Assembly: GCA_902621205.1 (NCBI GenBank)
Contig: CACNLH010000004.1
Span: 62,001 to 126,000, forward strand
Source of the DNA: an uncultured Alphaproteobacteria bacterium
GTDB lineage: Bacteria > Pseudomonadota > Alphaproteobacteria > HIMB59
DNA: 64,000 nt
Reading direction: 5' to 3'
Made by a program: the position numbers and the translations under genes
Notes under the pieces: generated by a model
Databases searched by the model: none
The model's input: only the letters and a program-made list of their open reading frames with translations
Told to the model about the DNA's origin: nothing
Part shown: piece by piece, positions 44,519-52,917 of the stretch
Layout: each line of letters starts with the position of its first letter
How positions within the stretch are numbered: position 1 is the first letter of the stretch

Positions 44519-45124
44519 ATGAAAATTACAAAATTTCTATTTGATTTAGGTAATGTTTTTTTTGATTGGGATCCACATTATGTATTTAAAAATATCATTC
44601 CTGATCAAACTAAAAGAGAATATTTTATGAATACAATCGCATTTCCTCATCTAGATATGAGATGCGATGCTGGAGTAAAAATTAATGATGCAGTTAAAGA
44701 TGCAATAAAAAATTTCCCTAATTATGAGAATGAAATAAAGCAATATTATCCAAATCATAGGAATATGGTTAATGGGGTTTATCAAGATACAGTTGATATT
44801 TTTCGAAAAATAAAATCAAGTGGTTACCCCTGCTATGTCTTGTCAAACTGGTCAGATGAGACTTATGAGGGTATGGAAGATCAACACCCATTCCTGAAAG
44901 AATTTGATGATAAAATTATCTCTGGTAGAGAGTTTTTAGTAAAACCAGACCCTGAAATTTATAAATTAGCGATTTCAAGATTTAATTTAACACCTGAACA
45001 AACTCTTTTCATTGATGATCGTATTGAAAATATTGAGGCGGGGGAATCACTTGGCTTTCAAACTATTCATTTAACCGACCCACTGACCATAAAAAGTCAA
45101 ATAGCAAATCATATAATTGTTTAA
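44519..45124 (+). CDS. HAD-superfamily hydrolase
   Basis: A 201-residue HAD phosphatase. Motif I is FLFDLGNVFFDWD with the nucleophilic Asp, motif II LSNWSD, motif III includes Lys in FLVKPDPEIYK, and motif IV FIDDRIENIEAGE. The ATG at 44519 (four bases after the xylA stop) is preferred to an upstream TTG. The family fits YihX-like sugar-phosphate phosphatases and haloacid dehalogenases; exact substrate open. It overlaps the next gene's TTG start by eight bases. Confidence 0.87.
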   Translation: MKITKFLFDLGNVFFDWDPHYVFKNIIPDQTKREYFMNTIAFPHLDMRCDAGVKINDAVKDAIKNFPNYENEIKQYYPNHRNMVNGVYQDTVDIFRKIKSSGYPCYVLSNWSDETYEGMEDQHPFLKEFDDKIISGREFLVKPDPEIYKLAISRFNLTPEQTLFIDDRIENIEAGESLGFQTIHLTDPLTIKSQIANHIIV

Positions 45125-46070
45125 ATTAGACAATAAAATAGGCCTAGGATTGGCTTCTCTTGGGAGGCCCGGATATATAAACATTGGTCATAGTTCAGAT
45201 TTAGGCAGCAACATATCAAAAAATTCTATGAGATCTCATTGTCACGAAGTACTTAGTCATGCTTACAAGAGAGGTATTCGATATTTCGATGCGGCAAGGG
45301 TATATGGAGATGCTGAGGAATTTTTATCTAGTTGGATTAGAGCTCAAAAACAATTTGATGGTTTTGTGGGGTCTAAGTGGGGCTATGAATATTTAGCAAA
45401 TTGGGAAGTTCAGGCAGATCAACATGAAAGAAAAGATCACTCAGTTGAATTTTTAAAACAACAATGGGTGGAGACAAGACTTAATTTAGGAAAAAGTATT
45501 GATCTATATCACATTCATTCTGTCAATTCAGAAAGTAAAGTCTTAGATGATATTAATGTTCTAAAGGAGCTTGAGACAATAAAAAAAAATGGAATAGAAA
45601 TAGGAATCTCAACAAGTGGCCCAGATCAAGAGAAAACTATTAATGACCTTTTAATTAAGAATGAAAAACTTAATCTATTTTCTTATTTACAAACGACCAT
45701 TAATATCTTTGACCAATCTTGTATTTCCATTTTAAAAGAAGTATCTGAAAAAAAGATCAATGTAATTGCAAAAGAGATTTTCTCAAATGGAAGACTAACT
45801 AATTCAAATAGAGAATTTCATCAAAACAAAATTAAAGAATTAAAGTCAGTTGCCTCATCTATGGATTTAACTTTGGAGCAATTGTCTTATCTTTGGGTTT
45901 ATCAACTACCGTTTGTTAAAATTTGCCTAACAGGAGCATCAACAATCAAACAGTTAGATGAAAATTTAAGTTGTCTTGAAAAAATAGATACCGAATTGCC
46001 CTCTCTTGAGTCTTTTAGTTTGTCCACTCAAGATTATTGGGATACACGTAAAAAACTTAGTTGGAATTAA
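45117..46070 (+). CDS. Aldo/keto reductase family oxidoreductase
   Basis: A 317-residue AKR with a (beta/alpha)8 fold. The catalytic Asp/Tyr pair lies in YFDAARVYGDAEEFL, the Lys in GSKWGYEY and the His in DLYHIHSVNSESK. The start is TTG at 45117, overlapping the HAD stop, as no ATG precedes the first strand (KIGLGLASLGRPGYIN). It reduces sugar aldehydes or ketones with NADPH. Its stop overlaps the convergent dehydrogenase's stop by four bases. Confidence 0.85.
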   Translation: MFKLDNKIGLGLASLGRPGYINIGHSSDLGSNISKNSMRSHCHEVLSHAYKRGIRYFDAARVYGDAEEFLSSWIRAQKQFDGFVGSKWGYEYLANWEVQADQHERKDHSVEFLKQQWVETRLNLGKSIDLYHIHSVNSESKVLDDINVLKELETIKKNGIEIGISTSGPDQEKTINDLLIKNEKLNLFSYLQTTINIFDQSCISILKEVSEKKINVIAKEIFSNGRLTNSNREFHQNKIKELKSVASSMDLTLEQLSYLWVYQLPFVKICLTGASTIKQLDENLSCLEKIDTELPSLESFSLSTQDYWDTRKKLSWN

Positions 46071-47224
46071 TTGAAATTTACCCAGCTTGAATTTGATGAG
46101 CTTGATGCGATTGACCTTTCGATAAATTTAATACCCTCAAGTCCATCTTCTACACTTGGAAAATGATGATTTTCCTCATTAAATTTGCCATTTTTCTGAT
46201 CAATTAGTGCATTAGCTACATCTGTATATATATTTGCAAAGCCCTCTAAATATCCCTCGGGGTGTCCGGCAGGAATTCTAGTAACATCTCCCGCATCGCT
46301 CATAGCGCCTGATCCACCTCTTGTAATTTTTTGTTTGGGTTCTCCAAATTTTGTAAAGTAAAGGTAATTTGGATCTTCTTGACACCATTCTAGTCCGGCC
46401 TTATTACCATAAATTCTTATTTGTAAATGATTTTCATTTCCTGGGGCTACTTGTGAAGACCAGATAGTGCCTTTTGCTCCTCCTTTAAATCGTAAAGATA
46501 TTTGAGCATTATCATCTAATTTTCTCCCAGGCACAAATGATGTTAACTCTGCAGATATCTCCTCTGTATTGAGATCAGTTATAAACCTAATCAGATTGTA
46601 AGCATGAGTTCCAATGTCACCAATACATCCACCAGCACCTGATTGATTAGGATCAGTTCTCCAAGAGGCCTGTTTGTTTCCCCCATCATTAATTCTATTT
46701 TCTAAATCTTCGGTCAGCCAATCTTGAGCATACTCTGCTTGAATTATCCTTATTTCACCTAAGTCACCTCTCTTACAAAGAGCTCTGGCATTCCTAATCA
46801 TGGGATAACCAGTGTAGTTATGAGTTAAAGCAAAAAGAACATTATTGTCTTTTTTGCATTTTATTAGTTCCTCACATTGATTAACATTCATGGCAAGGGG
46901 TTTGTCACAAATTATGTTAAAGCCTTTCTCCATGAAAGCTTTTGCGATCGGATGGTGCATATGATTTGGTGTAACTATAGCTACAACATCTATTTTATCC
47001 TCTCTGATCAATTCTTTTTCGACCATTTCAAGGTAGTCCTTATAATTCCTTTCATCTGCTATTCCAATATCTCTTCCAGAGGCTTGAGCTTTTTCAGGAT
47101 TAGATGAAAAGGCACCAGCGACCAGTTCAAAGCGGTCATCAATTCTAGATGCAATACGGTGAACCTCTCCAATAAATGCTCCTGACCCGCCACCAACCAT
47201 TCCTAATTTTAATTTTTTGGTCAT
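46067..47224 (-). CDS. Gfo/Idh/MocA family oxidoreductase
   Basis: A 385-residue NAD(P)-dependent sugar dehydrogenase: Rossmann motif KLGMVGGGSGAFIGEVH, DKPLAMNVNQCEELI, and the segment GAGGCIGDIGTHAYNLIRF with Asp and His for catalysis. The ATG at 47224, four bases after the upstream gene, is chosen over a reading that extends across that gene. It is an operon partner of the TIM-barrel isomerase next to it; such pairs handle sugars or cyclitols (inosose-type ketones). Paralogous in family, but not close in sequence, to the one at 7510. Confidence 0.88.
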   Translation of the reverse strand: MTKKLKLGMVGGGSGAFIGEVHRIASRIDDRFELVAGAFSSNPEKAQASGRDIGIADERNYKDYLEMVEKELIREDKIDVVAIVTPNHMHHPIAKAFMEKGFNIICDKPLAMNVNQCEELIKCKKDNNVLFALTHNYTGYPMIRNARALCKRGDLGEIRIIQAEYAQDWLTEDLENRINDGGNKQASWRTDPNQSGAGGCIGDIGTHAYNLIRFITDLNTEEISAELTSFVPGRKLDDNAQISLRFKGGAKGTIWSSQVAPGNENHLQIRIYGNKAGLEWCQEDPNYLYFTKFGEPKQKITRGGSGAMSDAGDVTRIPAGHPEGYLEGFANIYTDVANALIDQKNGKFNEENHHFPSVEDGLEGIKFIERSIASSSSNSSWVNFN

Positions 47225-47228
47225 ATTA

Positions 47229-48281
47229 TCATTCAATTCCAAGCATTTTTTTGTTCGCATCTTGATCAGTACCAGCATCGGCAAAATCATCGAAAGCATT
47301 CTCGGTAACTCTAATTAAATGATCTTTAATAAATACAGAGCCCTCCTTAGCTCCGTCTTCAGGGTGTTTCAAAGCACACTCCCATTCTAAAACAGCCCAT
47401 CCATCAAAGCCGTAAGTAGTAAGTTTGGAGAAAATTGACTTGAAATCTACTTGCCCGTCTCCTAAAGACCTAAATCGACCTGCTCTGTTTTTCCAAGATT
47501 GAAATCCACTATAGACCCCTTGTTTACCAGTGGGATTGAGTTCTGCGTCTTTGACATGAAACATTTTTATTTTCTCGTGATAAATATCAATATGCTGCAA
47601 ATAATCTAAATGTTGCAAAACAAAGTGGCTTGGATCATATAACATGTTGCAGCGTTCATGATTACCTACTTTATCTAGAAACATTTCAAAAGTTATTCCA
47701 TCAAAAAGATCCTCGCCTGGATGAATTTCATAACACAAATTCACCCCACACTCATCAAATTCATTAAGAATTGGTTTCCACCTTTTAGCAAGTTCATCAA
47801 ATGCAGTTTCAACTAACCCTTCTGGTCTTTGAGGCCATGGATAAACATATGGCCAAGCCAATGCTCCTGAAAAAGTAACATGTTCAGTCAATCCAAAATT
47901 TTTTGAAGCTTTAGCAGCCATCATTAATTGATCGACTGCCCATTGCTGCCTTGCAGATGGATTTCCTCTAACCTCTGAGGCTGCAAAACCATCAAATACT
48001 GAGTCATATGCAGGATGAACGGCTACAAGCTGACCTTGAAGATGTGTCGATAGCTCAGTTAGATTTAAATTAAAACTTTTAAGAGTCCCTTTTATCTCGT
48101 CACAGTAATCTTTGCTTTCAGATGCTTGTTTTAGATTAATTAACCTCTCATCCCAACTAGGTATTTGAACACCTAGGTATCCTAAATCACTAGCCCATTT
48201 TGATATATTCTCTAAATTGTTAAATGGAGCATCATCACCTGCAAATTGAGCTAAAAATATAGCTGGACCTTTAATAGACAT
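47229..48281 (-). CDS. Sugar phosphate isomerase/epimerase (AP-endonuclease-2 TIM barrel)
   Basis: A 350-residue TIM-barrel protein of the IolE/IolH/xylose isomerase-like superfamily. Metal-binding residues are expected in CYEIHPGEDLFDG (Glu), MLYDPSHFVLQ (Asp, His), MFHVKDAE and VLEWECALKHPEDG (Glu). It starts 147 bases from the oppositely oriented transporter operon with an AGGAGG ribosome site. Its dehydrogenase partner follows, suggesting oxidation plus isomerisation of a sugar or cyclitol. It might serve as the IolE-like step missing at 9-11 kb, but nothing proves it. Confidence 0.87.
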   Translation of the reverse strand: MSIKGPAIFLAQFAGDDAPFNNLENISKWASDLGYLGVQIPSWDERLINLKQASESKDYCDEIKGTLKSFNLNLTELSTHLQGQLVAVHPAYDSVFDGFAASEVRGNPSARQQWAVDQLMMAAKASKNFGLTEHVTFSGALAWPYVYPWPQRPEGLVETAFDELAKRWKPILNEFDECGVNLCYEIHPGEDLFDGITFEMFLDKVGNHERCNMLYDPSHFVLQHLDYLQHIDIYHEKIKMFHVKDAELNPTGKQGVYSGFQSWKNRAGRFRSLGDGQVDFKSIFSKLTTYGFDGWAVLEWECALKHPEDGAKEGSVFIKDHLIRVTENAFDDFADAGTDQDANKKMLGIE

Positions 48282-48428
48282 CGCTTAACCCCCTCCTGCG
48301 ACAAACTATAATATTACAGTTAACTGCTATTTAAAATGTTTTTAAAACTATGAATAATCTGCATTTATAAATATGTAAAAAGACTGTATAATCAGCCAGT
48401 TTTGTTATTAAAGAGGAGGAATAATAAC
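48282..48428. promoter_or_regulatory. Divergent promoter region before the transporter operon
   Basis: 147 bases between the isomerase gene (minus) and the binding-protein gene (plus). TATAAT at 48387-48392 is a good -10 candidate for the plus operon. CAGTTAACTG at 48317-48326 is a perfect ten-base palindrome, a candidate operator. GAGGAGGA at 48413-48420 is the ribosome site for the gene starting at 48429. The isomerase start carries AGGAGG on the minus strand. Confidence 0.5.
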
Positions 48429-49739
48429 ATGAGAAAAATACTATCTGTATTTCTAGTTCCTGTTTTTGCCTTACTTTTTTCTTTGAATGCTAAATCTGAG
48501 TCTTTGACTTTGGGCTGGGCCGCTTGGGATCCTGCTAATGCCTTACAAGAATTAAGTAAAGAATTTACAGCTGAAACAGGCGTTGAAATGAACTTCGAAT
48601 TTGTGCCATGGCCAAATTTTGCTGAGAGAATGCTTAACGAGTTAAATAACCAAGGTAAAACTTTTGACTTGTTAATTGGTGACTCACAGTGGATTGGACA
48701 AGGTGCTGAATATGGTCACTATGTTAAGTTAAATGATTTCTTTGATGCTAACGGAATTTCAATGGATGATTTTAACCCAGCAACTGTTTACGCATATTCA
48801 ACATGGCCAAAAGGATCACCTAACTATTACGCTCTTCCAGCAATGGGTGATGCTTTAGCATGGGCTTATCGAAAAGACTGGTTTGATAGACCAGAGCTTC
48901 AAGCTGAATTTAAAAGTAAGCATGGATATGATCTAGGTGTTCCAAAAACTTGGGATGAGTTATATGACATGTGTACTTTCTTCCAAGGAAGAGAAATTGA
49001 TGGACAAGTAAGATATGGTGCAGCTATCAATACAGAGCGTGGATCTGAAGGTATCACCATGGGTGTAACAGCAGCCATGTATGCATGGGGTATGCAGTAC
49101 GAAAATCCTGATAACCCATACGAGATGGACGGTTATTTTAACTCAGATGCTTCTGTAGAGGCTGTTGAATTTTATAGAAAAATGTACGAAGATTGTGCAC
49201 CTCCAGGGCATTCAGATGCTTATATGGTCGCAAATCTTGATGCATATAAATCAGGACAGGTTGCATTTCAAATGAACTGGTATGCTTTCTGGCCTGGCGT
49301 TTCTAAAGAAGACAGTGACGGAAGAGTTTCTGGTTTCTTTGCTAACCCATGTCAAAACGTATGTGCAGCTACTCTTGGTGGTCAAGGTATCTCAGTTGTG
49401 AGTTACTCTGACAAACAAGACTTGGCTCTTGAATACATGAAGTGGTTTGCAAAGCCAGATATTCAACAAAAATGGTGGGATTTAGGAGGATATTCATGTC
49501 ATATGGATGTTCTTGGATCACCTGATTTCGTTGACTCAGCTGTTTACGCACAAGGCTTCCTTGACTCAATGGGCATCGTCAAAGACTTTTGGCAAGAGCC
49601 TACATTTGTTGAATTAATGCTTCCAATGCAGGAGAGAATTCATGACTACGTTGTGAATGGAAAAGGTTCTGCAAAAGACGCATTAGACAAAATTATTGAT
49701 GATTGGACTGAAGTCTTCGAAGACGACGGTAAAATTTAA
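48429..49739 (+). CDS. Carbohydrate ABC transporter substrate-binding protein (family 1)
   Basis: A 436-residue extracellular solute-binding protein (UgpB/MalE type) with a signal peptide (MRKILSVFLVPVFALLFSLN, cut near AKSES). The start at 48429 is set by a GAGGAGGA ribosome site, eight bases away; a longer frame to 48402 is not needed. The mature protein opens LTLGWAAWDPANALQELSKE and contains TFDLLIGDSQWIGQGAEYG. It is the first gene of the importer operon, followed by an inverted repeat that may allow its mRNA to accumulate. Substrate unknown; the downstream DHA-kinase pair suggests a triose, tetrose or polyol. Confidence 0.92.
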   Translation: MRKILSVFLVPVFALLFSLNAKSESLTLGWAAWDPANALQELSKEFTAETGVEMNFEFVPWPNFAERMLNELNNQGKTFDLLIGDSQWIGQGAEYGHYVKLNDFFDANGISMDDFNPATVYAYSTWPKGSPNYYALPAMGDALAWAYRKDWFDRPELQAEFKSKHGYDLGVPKTWDELYDMCTFFQGREIDGQVRYGAAINTERGSEGITMGVTAAMYAWGMQYENPDNPYEMDGYFNSDASVEAVEFYRKMYEDCAPPGHSDAYMVANLDAYKSGQVAFQMNWYAFWPGVSKEDSDGRVSGFFANPCQNVCAATLGGQGISVVSYSDKQDLALEYMKWFAKPDIQQKWWDLGGYSCHMDVLGSPDFVDSAVYAQGFLDSMGIVKDFWQEPTFVELMLPMQERIHDYVVNGKGSAKDALDKIIDDWTEVFEDDGKI

Positions 49740-49755
49740 TCACTAAATTAATATA

Positions 49756-49779
49756 AAGGGTGGGATCAATCCCACCCTT
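49756..49779 (+). terminator. Strong intra-operon stem-loop after the binding-protein gene
   Basis: A perfect ten-pair stem AAGGGTGGGA / TCCCACCCTT around a TCAA loop, between the binding-protein gene and the first permease. There is no T run, so full termination is unlikely; such hairpins protect the 3' end of the upstream mRNA and raise binding protein over channel subunits. Confidence 0.65.
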
Positions 49780-49794
49780 CAATCTAAAACATAT

Positions 49795-50697
49795 ATGAAA
49801 AGTGCTGTTAAAAAGTTCAAAGGCTTATCTGATAAAGCAATAGCCTGGATTTTCATAGCACCAACTTTAATTCTATTACTTGCTATAAATATTTATCCTC
49901 TCATCTATGCCATAAGGATGTCATTCACCAACTTTTATGCCAATAAAATAGGCAGAGAAGTAAAATTTGTGGGTTTAAAAAACTATAAAAAGATATTAGG
50001 TAAAGAAGAGATATGGGAAAAGATGCAGATAACTGCCCATTTCGTTTGTTGGACATTAGTCTTACAAGCATTAATTGGATTGGGTCTTGCTCTTCTTTTA
50101 AACAAAAAATTTAAAGGTAATGAATTACTCACTACTTTAATAGTTTTACCAATGATGCTTTCTCCTGCAGTCGTAGGTGTATTTTGGACATACTTATATA
50201 ATCCTCAAGTAGGTTTGTTTAATTACGTAGTTAATTTTTTCTATGACTTTGGTATTTTTGATATGATTGGTTCAAGCACTTTAGCCCCTTGGTCAATTGT
50301 GATTGTCGACACATGGATGTGGACACCTTTTACCATGTTAATTTGTCTGGCAGGATTAAGATCAATCCCAAATTATTTGTACGAGGCTGCAGAAGTTGAC
50401 CGAGCTAGTAAGTGGCAGCAATTTATCCATATAACATTGCCATCTGTCCTTCCTTTTCTACTTCTTGCATTATTATTTAGAGGGATCGAGAATTTCAAAA
50501 TGTTTGATCTGGTCGCTGAGCTTACTTCAGGTGGCCCAGGATCGGCGACTGAACTAGCATCAATCAATTTAAAACGTGAAGCATTTGAAAAATGGAAAAC
50601 AGGTTACAGCTCTGCTTTTGCTGTAATATTATTTGTCACCATATTCGGCTTTGGAAATGTGTATGTAAAAGTTATGAACAAAATTAAAGAGAGATAA
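49795..50697 (+). CDS. Carbohydrate ABC transporter permease (UgpA/MalF-like)
   Basis: A 300-residue binding-protein-dependent transport permease with six membrane helices. The cytoplasmic EAA loop for ATPase contact is YEAAEVDRASKWQQFIHITL near residue 200, and LVAELTSGGPGSATELASI follows. Starts 55 bases after the binding-protein stop and overlaps the second permease by one base (TAATG). Confidence 0.93.
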   Translation: MKSAVKKFKGLSDKAIAWIFIAPTLILLLAINIYPLIYAIRMSFTNFYANKIGREVKFVGLKNYKKILGKEEIWEKMQITAHFVCWTLVLQALIGLGLALLLNKKFKGNELLTTLIVLPMMLSPAVVGVFWTYLYNPQVGLFNYVVNFFYDFGIFDMIGSSTLAPWSIVIVDTWMWTPFTMLICLAGLRSIPNYLYEAAEVDRASKWQQFIHITLPSVLPFLLLALLFRGIENFKMFDLVAELTSGGPGSATELASINLKREAFEKWKTGYSSAFAVILFVTIFGFGNVYVKVMNKIKER

Positions 50698-51641
50698 TGG
50701 ACACTTCAAGATCACCACTAGAAGCAACAGGATTTTCAAGAAAATTAGCTGCCACTATCATAATCGTTTACATGATTGTAACCCTTATACCGATCACATG
50801 GATGGTTGCTACAAGCTTTAAAAGTGTTGATAGTGCTATCTCTTACCCACCAGAGGTCTTTTTTGAACCATCTTTAGAGGGTTATGTGAATTTATTTACA
50901 AATCGATCAAGACAACCGAAGGATTATTTGGACTCTCTTCCACCACCAGATACATGGTATGAGGAGTTAGTTCGCAGTAGAGAAATGGTCATAACAGGTC
51001 CATCGAAATTTTTACCGAGGTATTCCAATTCTTTGATAATTGGATTTGGTGCAACGTTCTTTTCGGTATTTTTAGGCTCCTTAGCTGCCTATGCTCTTTC
51101 AAGATTTAAAGTCCCACTGAAAGATGATTTATTATTTTTTATTTTATCTACGAGAATGTTCCCACCAATAGCAGTGGCAGTACCTATATTTATTATGTAC
51201 AGAAAACTTGGTCTTGGTGATACTCACGTTGGCATGATTATTCTGTACACTGTTGTAAATTTAAGTTTGTCAGTTTGGCTGTTAAAAGGCTTTATGGATG
51301 AGATACCGAGAGAGTATGAGGAGGCTGCGATGATAGATGGTTACTCTAGAATGCAAGCATTTTTTAAAGTAGTCCTTCCGCAAGCAACTACAGGTATTGC
51401 AGCAACAGCAATTTTCTGCATGATATTCTCTTGGAATGAATATGCATTTGCTGTTTTACTAACACAATTTAATGCGCAAACTGCACCACCATTTATCCCA
51501 ACAATTATAGGAGAGGGTGGTCTTGATTGGCCTGCTATTGGAGCAGGGACAACATTATTTTTAATCCCAGTGATGATATTTACAGTTGTATTGAGAAAGC
51601 ATCTTCTAAGGGGAATAACATTTGGAGCGGTAAGAAAATAA
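50697..51641 (+). CDS. Carbohydrate ABC transporter permease (UgpE/MalG-like)
   Basis: A 314-residue partner permease. The EAA loop is EIPREYEEAAMIDGYSRMQA near residue 205, with the standard end FFKVVLPQATTGIAATAIF. The first periplasmic loop is long (residues 40-95, about 55 residues including NRSRQPKDYLDSLPPPD), more than in MalG. Start and stop are both TAATG overlaps, coupling it to the permease before and the small membrane protein after it. Confidence 0.93.
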   Translation: MDTSRSPLEATGFSRKLAATIIIVYMIVTLIPITWMVATSFKSVDSAISYPPEVFFEPSLEGYVNLFTNRSRQPKDYLDSLPPPDTWYEELVRSREMVITGPSKFLPRYSNSLIIGFGATFFSVFLGSLAAYALSRFKVPLKDDLLFFILSTRMFPPIAVAVPIFIMYRKLGLGDTHVGMIILYTVVNLSLSVWLLKGFMDEIPREYEEAAMIDGYSRMQAFFKVVLPQATTGIAATAIFCMIFSWNEYAFAVLLTQFNAQTAPPFIPTIIGEGGLDWPAIGAGTTLFLIPVMIFTVVLRKHLLRGITFGAVRK

Positions 51642-51832
51642 TGGCTGAGAAAAAAAGTTTATTGAGAAGAATTTTTAGAAGATCTATTTGGGAAAATGCA
51701 TCAACCGTTTTAATTTTATTGGGTGTATTTATGCTGATGCAGCCTTTTGCTATGTGGATGTATACATATTCTTTTATCGTTATTTTGGTGGGAACTATCG
51801 GATTTGTGATCACAAGTCATTTCCCAGATTAG
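51641..51832 (+). CDS. Small two-helix membrane protein inside the ABC operon
   Basis: A 63-residue protein with a basic N-terminus (KKSLLRRIFRRSIWENAS) and two hydrophobic helices (VLILLGVFMLMQPFAMWMY and IVILVGTIGFVIT). It overlaps the permease by one base and lies two bases before the first ATPase, so it is a genuine operon member. Small proteins in the same slot occur in glycerol-type importers with two ATPases; function unknown, perhaps stabilising the complex. Confidence 0.7.
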   Translation: MAEKKSLLRRIFRRSIWENASTVLILLGVFMLMQPFAMWMYTYSFIVILVGTIGFVITSHFPD

Positions 51833-51834
51833 CC

Positions 51835-52917
51835 ATGGCAGAAATAGAAATTAAAAATTTACATAAATCTTTTGGAGATTTCGTAGCAGTGAAAAACTCC
51901 AATCTTATTATTGAAAATAAAGAATTCTTCGTTTTACTCGGTCCTTCAGGTTGTGGAAAAACTACCACTTTAAGAATGATTGCTGGTTTAGAGCTACCAA
52001 CTTCTGGAAATATATATTTGGATAAGGAAGATGTGGGCTATCTAAGGGCCTCTCAGCGAGATATAGCCTTTGTTTTTCAGCTTTTTGCACTCTATCCACA
52101 CATGAATGTAAGAAATAATCTGGCTTTCCCACTGAAAATGCAAAAGCTCTCACGAAGCGAAGTAGATGCTAAAGTTCTGGAAGCTGCAAAGCTTCTTAGA
52201 ATTGATCACTTATTAAAATCAAAAGTATCCTCTTTAGCAGGAGGTGATCGCCAACGTGTTGCACTCGGAAGAGCGCTAGTCAGAAGACCTAAAGCATTTT
52301 TAATGGATGAACCTTTGGGCACACTTGATGCAGAATTTAGAGAATTGATGTGTTTGGAATTAAGAAAACTTCACGATGATATTGATGCAACTACAGTTTA
52401 TGTAACGCACGATCAACAAGAGGCAATGTCGATGGCTGATCGAATAGCAGTAATGAATGAGGGAGTGGTGTTGCAGGCAGACTCACCAAAAGTTATTTAT
52501 AATAAACCTAAAACAAAGTTTGTTGCCAATTTTATTGGATCACCAGGAATGAACTTCATACCCATAAATGAGAAAATTTCTCCAAGTCAATCGAGTATTA
52601 AATTATTAGACTCATCATTAAATATCCCTGAACAAAAAGAAGGAACAGACTCCAATGAAAATTTTTTAGGTGTAAGGCCAGAGAATTTAAAATTAGTTTC
52701 TGAAAATGGCGTAAAAGGCAATGTCTTTGGTGTTGAATACTTAGGTTCAAGAAAAATTCTTACAATTGAAACTCAACTCGGAAATATAAAAATTAGAGTT
52801 GATAGTGACACACAAGTTAATATTAATGAGCAAATTCAATTTGATACTCTTAATAATAACCAAATAATTTTTGATGGTTCAAATGACAAGGCACTTCAAA
52901 GTGAGTTTATGAGTTAA
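51835..52917 (+). CDS. ABC transporter ATP-binding protein (MalK/UgpC-like), first of two
   Basis: A 360-residue ATPase with a regulatory TOBE-type C-terminus. Walker A is LLGPSGCGKTTTLR, Q-loop FVFQLFALYPHMNV, Walker B FLMDEPLGTLDAE and the switch His is in VTHDQQEAMSMADR. The signature is LAGGDRQRVALGRAL, where most members have LSGGQQQR, a degenerate C-loop. The ATG at 51835 is chosen; a longer frame overlaps the small membrane gene. Stop overlaps the second ATPase by one base. The pair probably forms an asymmetric heterodimer. Confidence 0.92.
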   Translation: MAEIEIKNLHKSFGDFVAVKNSNLIIENKEFFVLLGPSGCGKTTTLRMIAGLELPTSGNIYLDKEDVGYLRASQRDIAFVFQLFALYPHMNVRNNLAFPLKMQKLSRSEVDAKVLEAAKLLRIDHLLKSKVSSLAGGDRQRVALGRALVRRPKAFLMDEPLGTLDAEFRELMCLELRKLHDDIDATTVYVTHDQQEAMSMADRIAVMNEGVVLQADSPKVIYNKPKTKFVANFIGSPGMNFIPINEKISPSQSSIKLLDSSLNIPEQKEGTDSNENFLGVRPENLKLVSENGVKGNVFGVEYLGSRKILTIETQLGNIKIRVDSDTQVNINEQIQFDTLNNNQIIFDGSNDKALQSEFMS

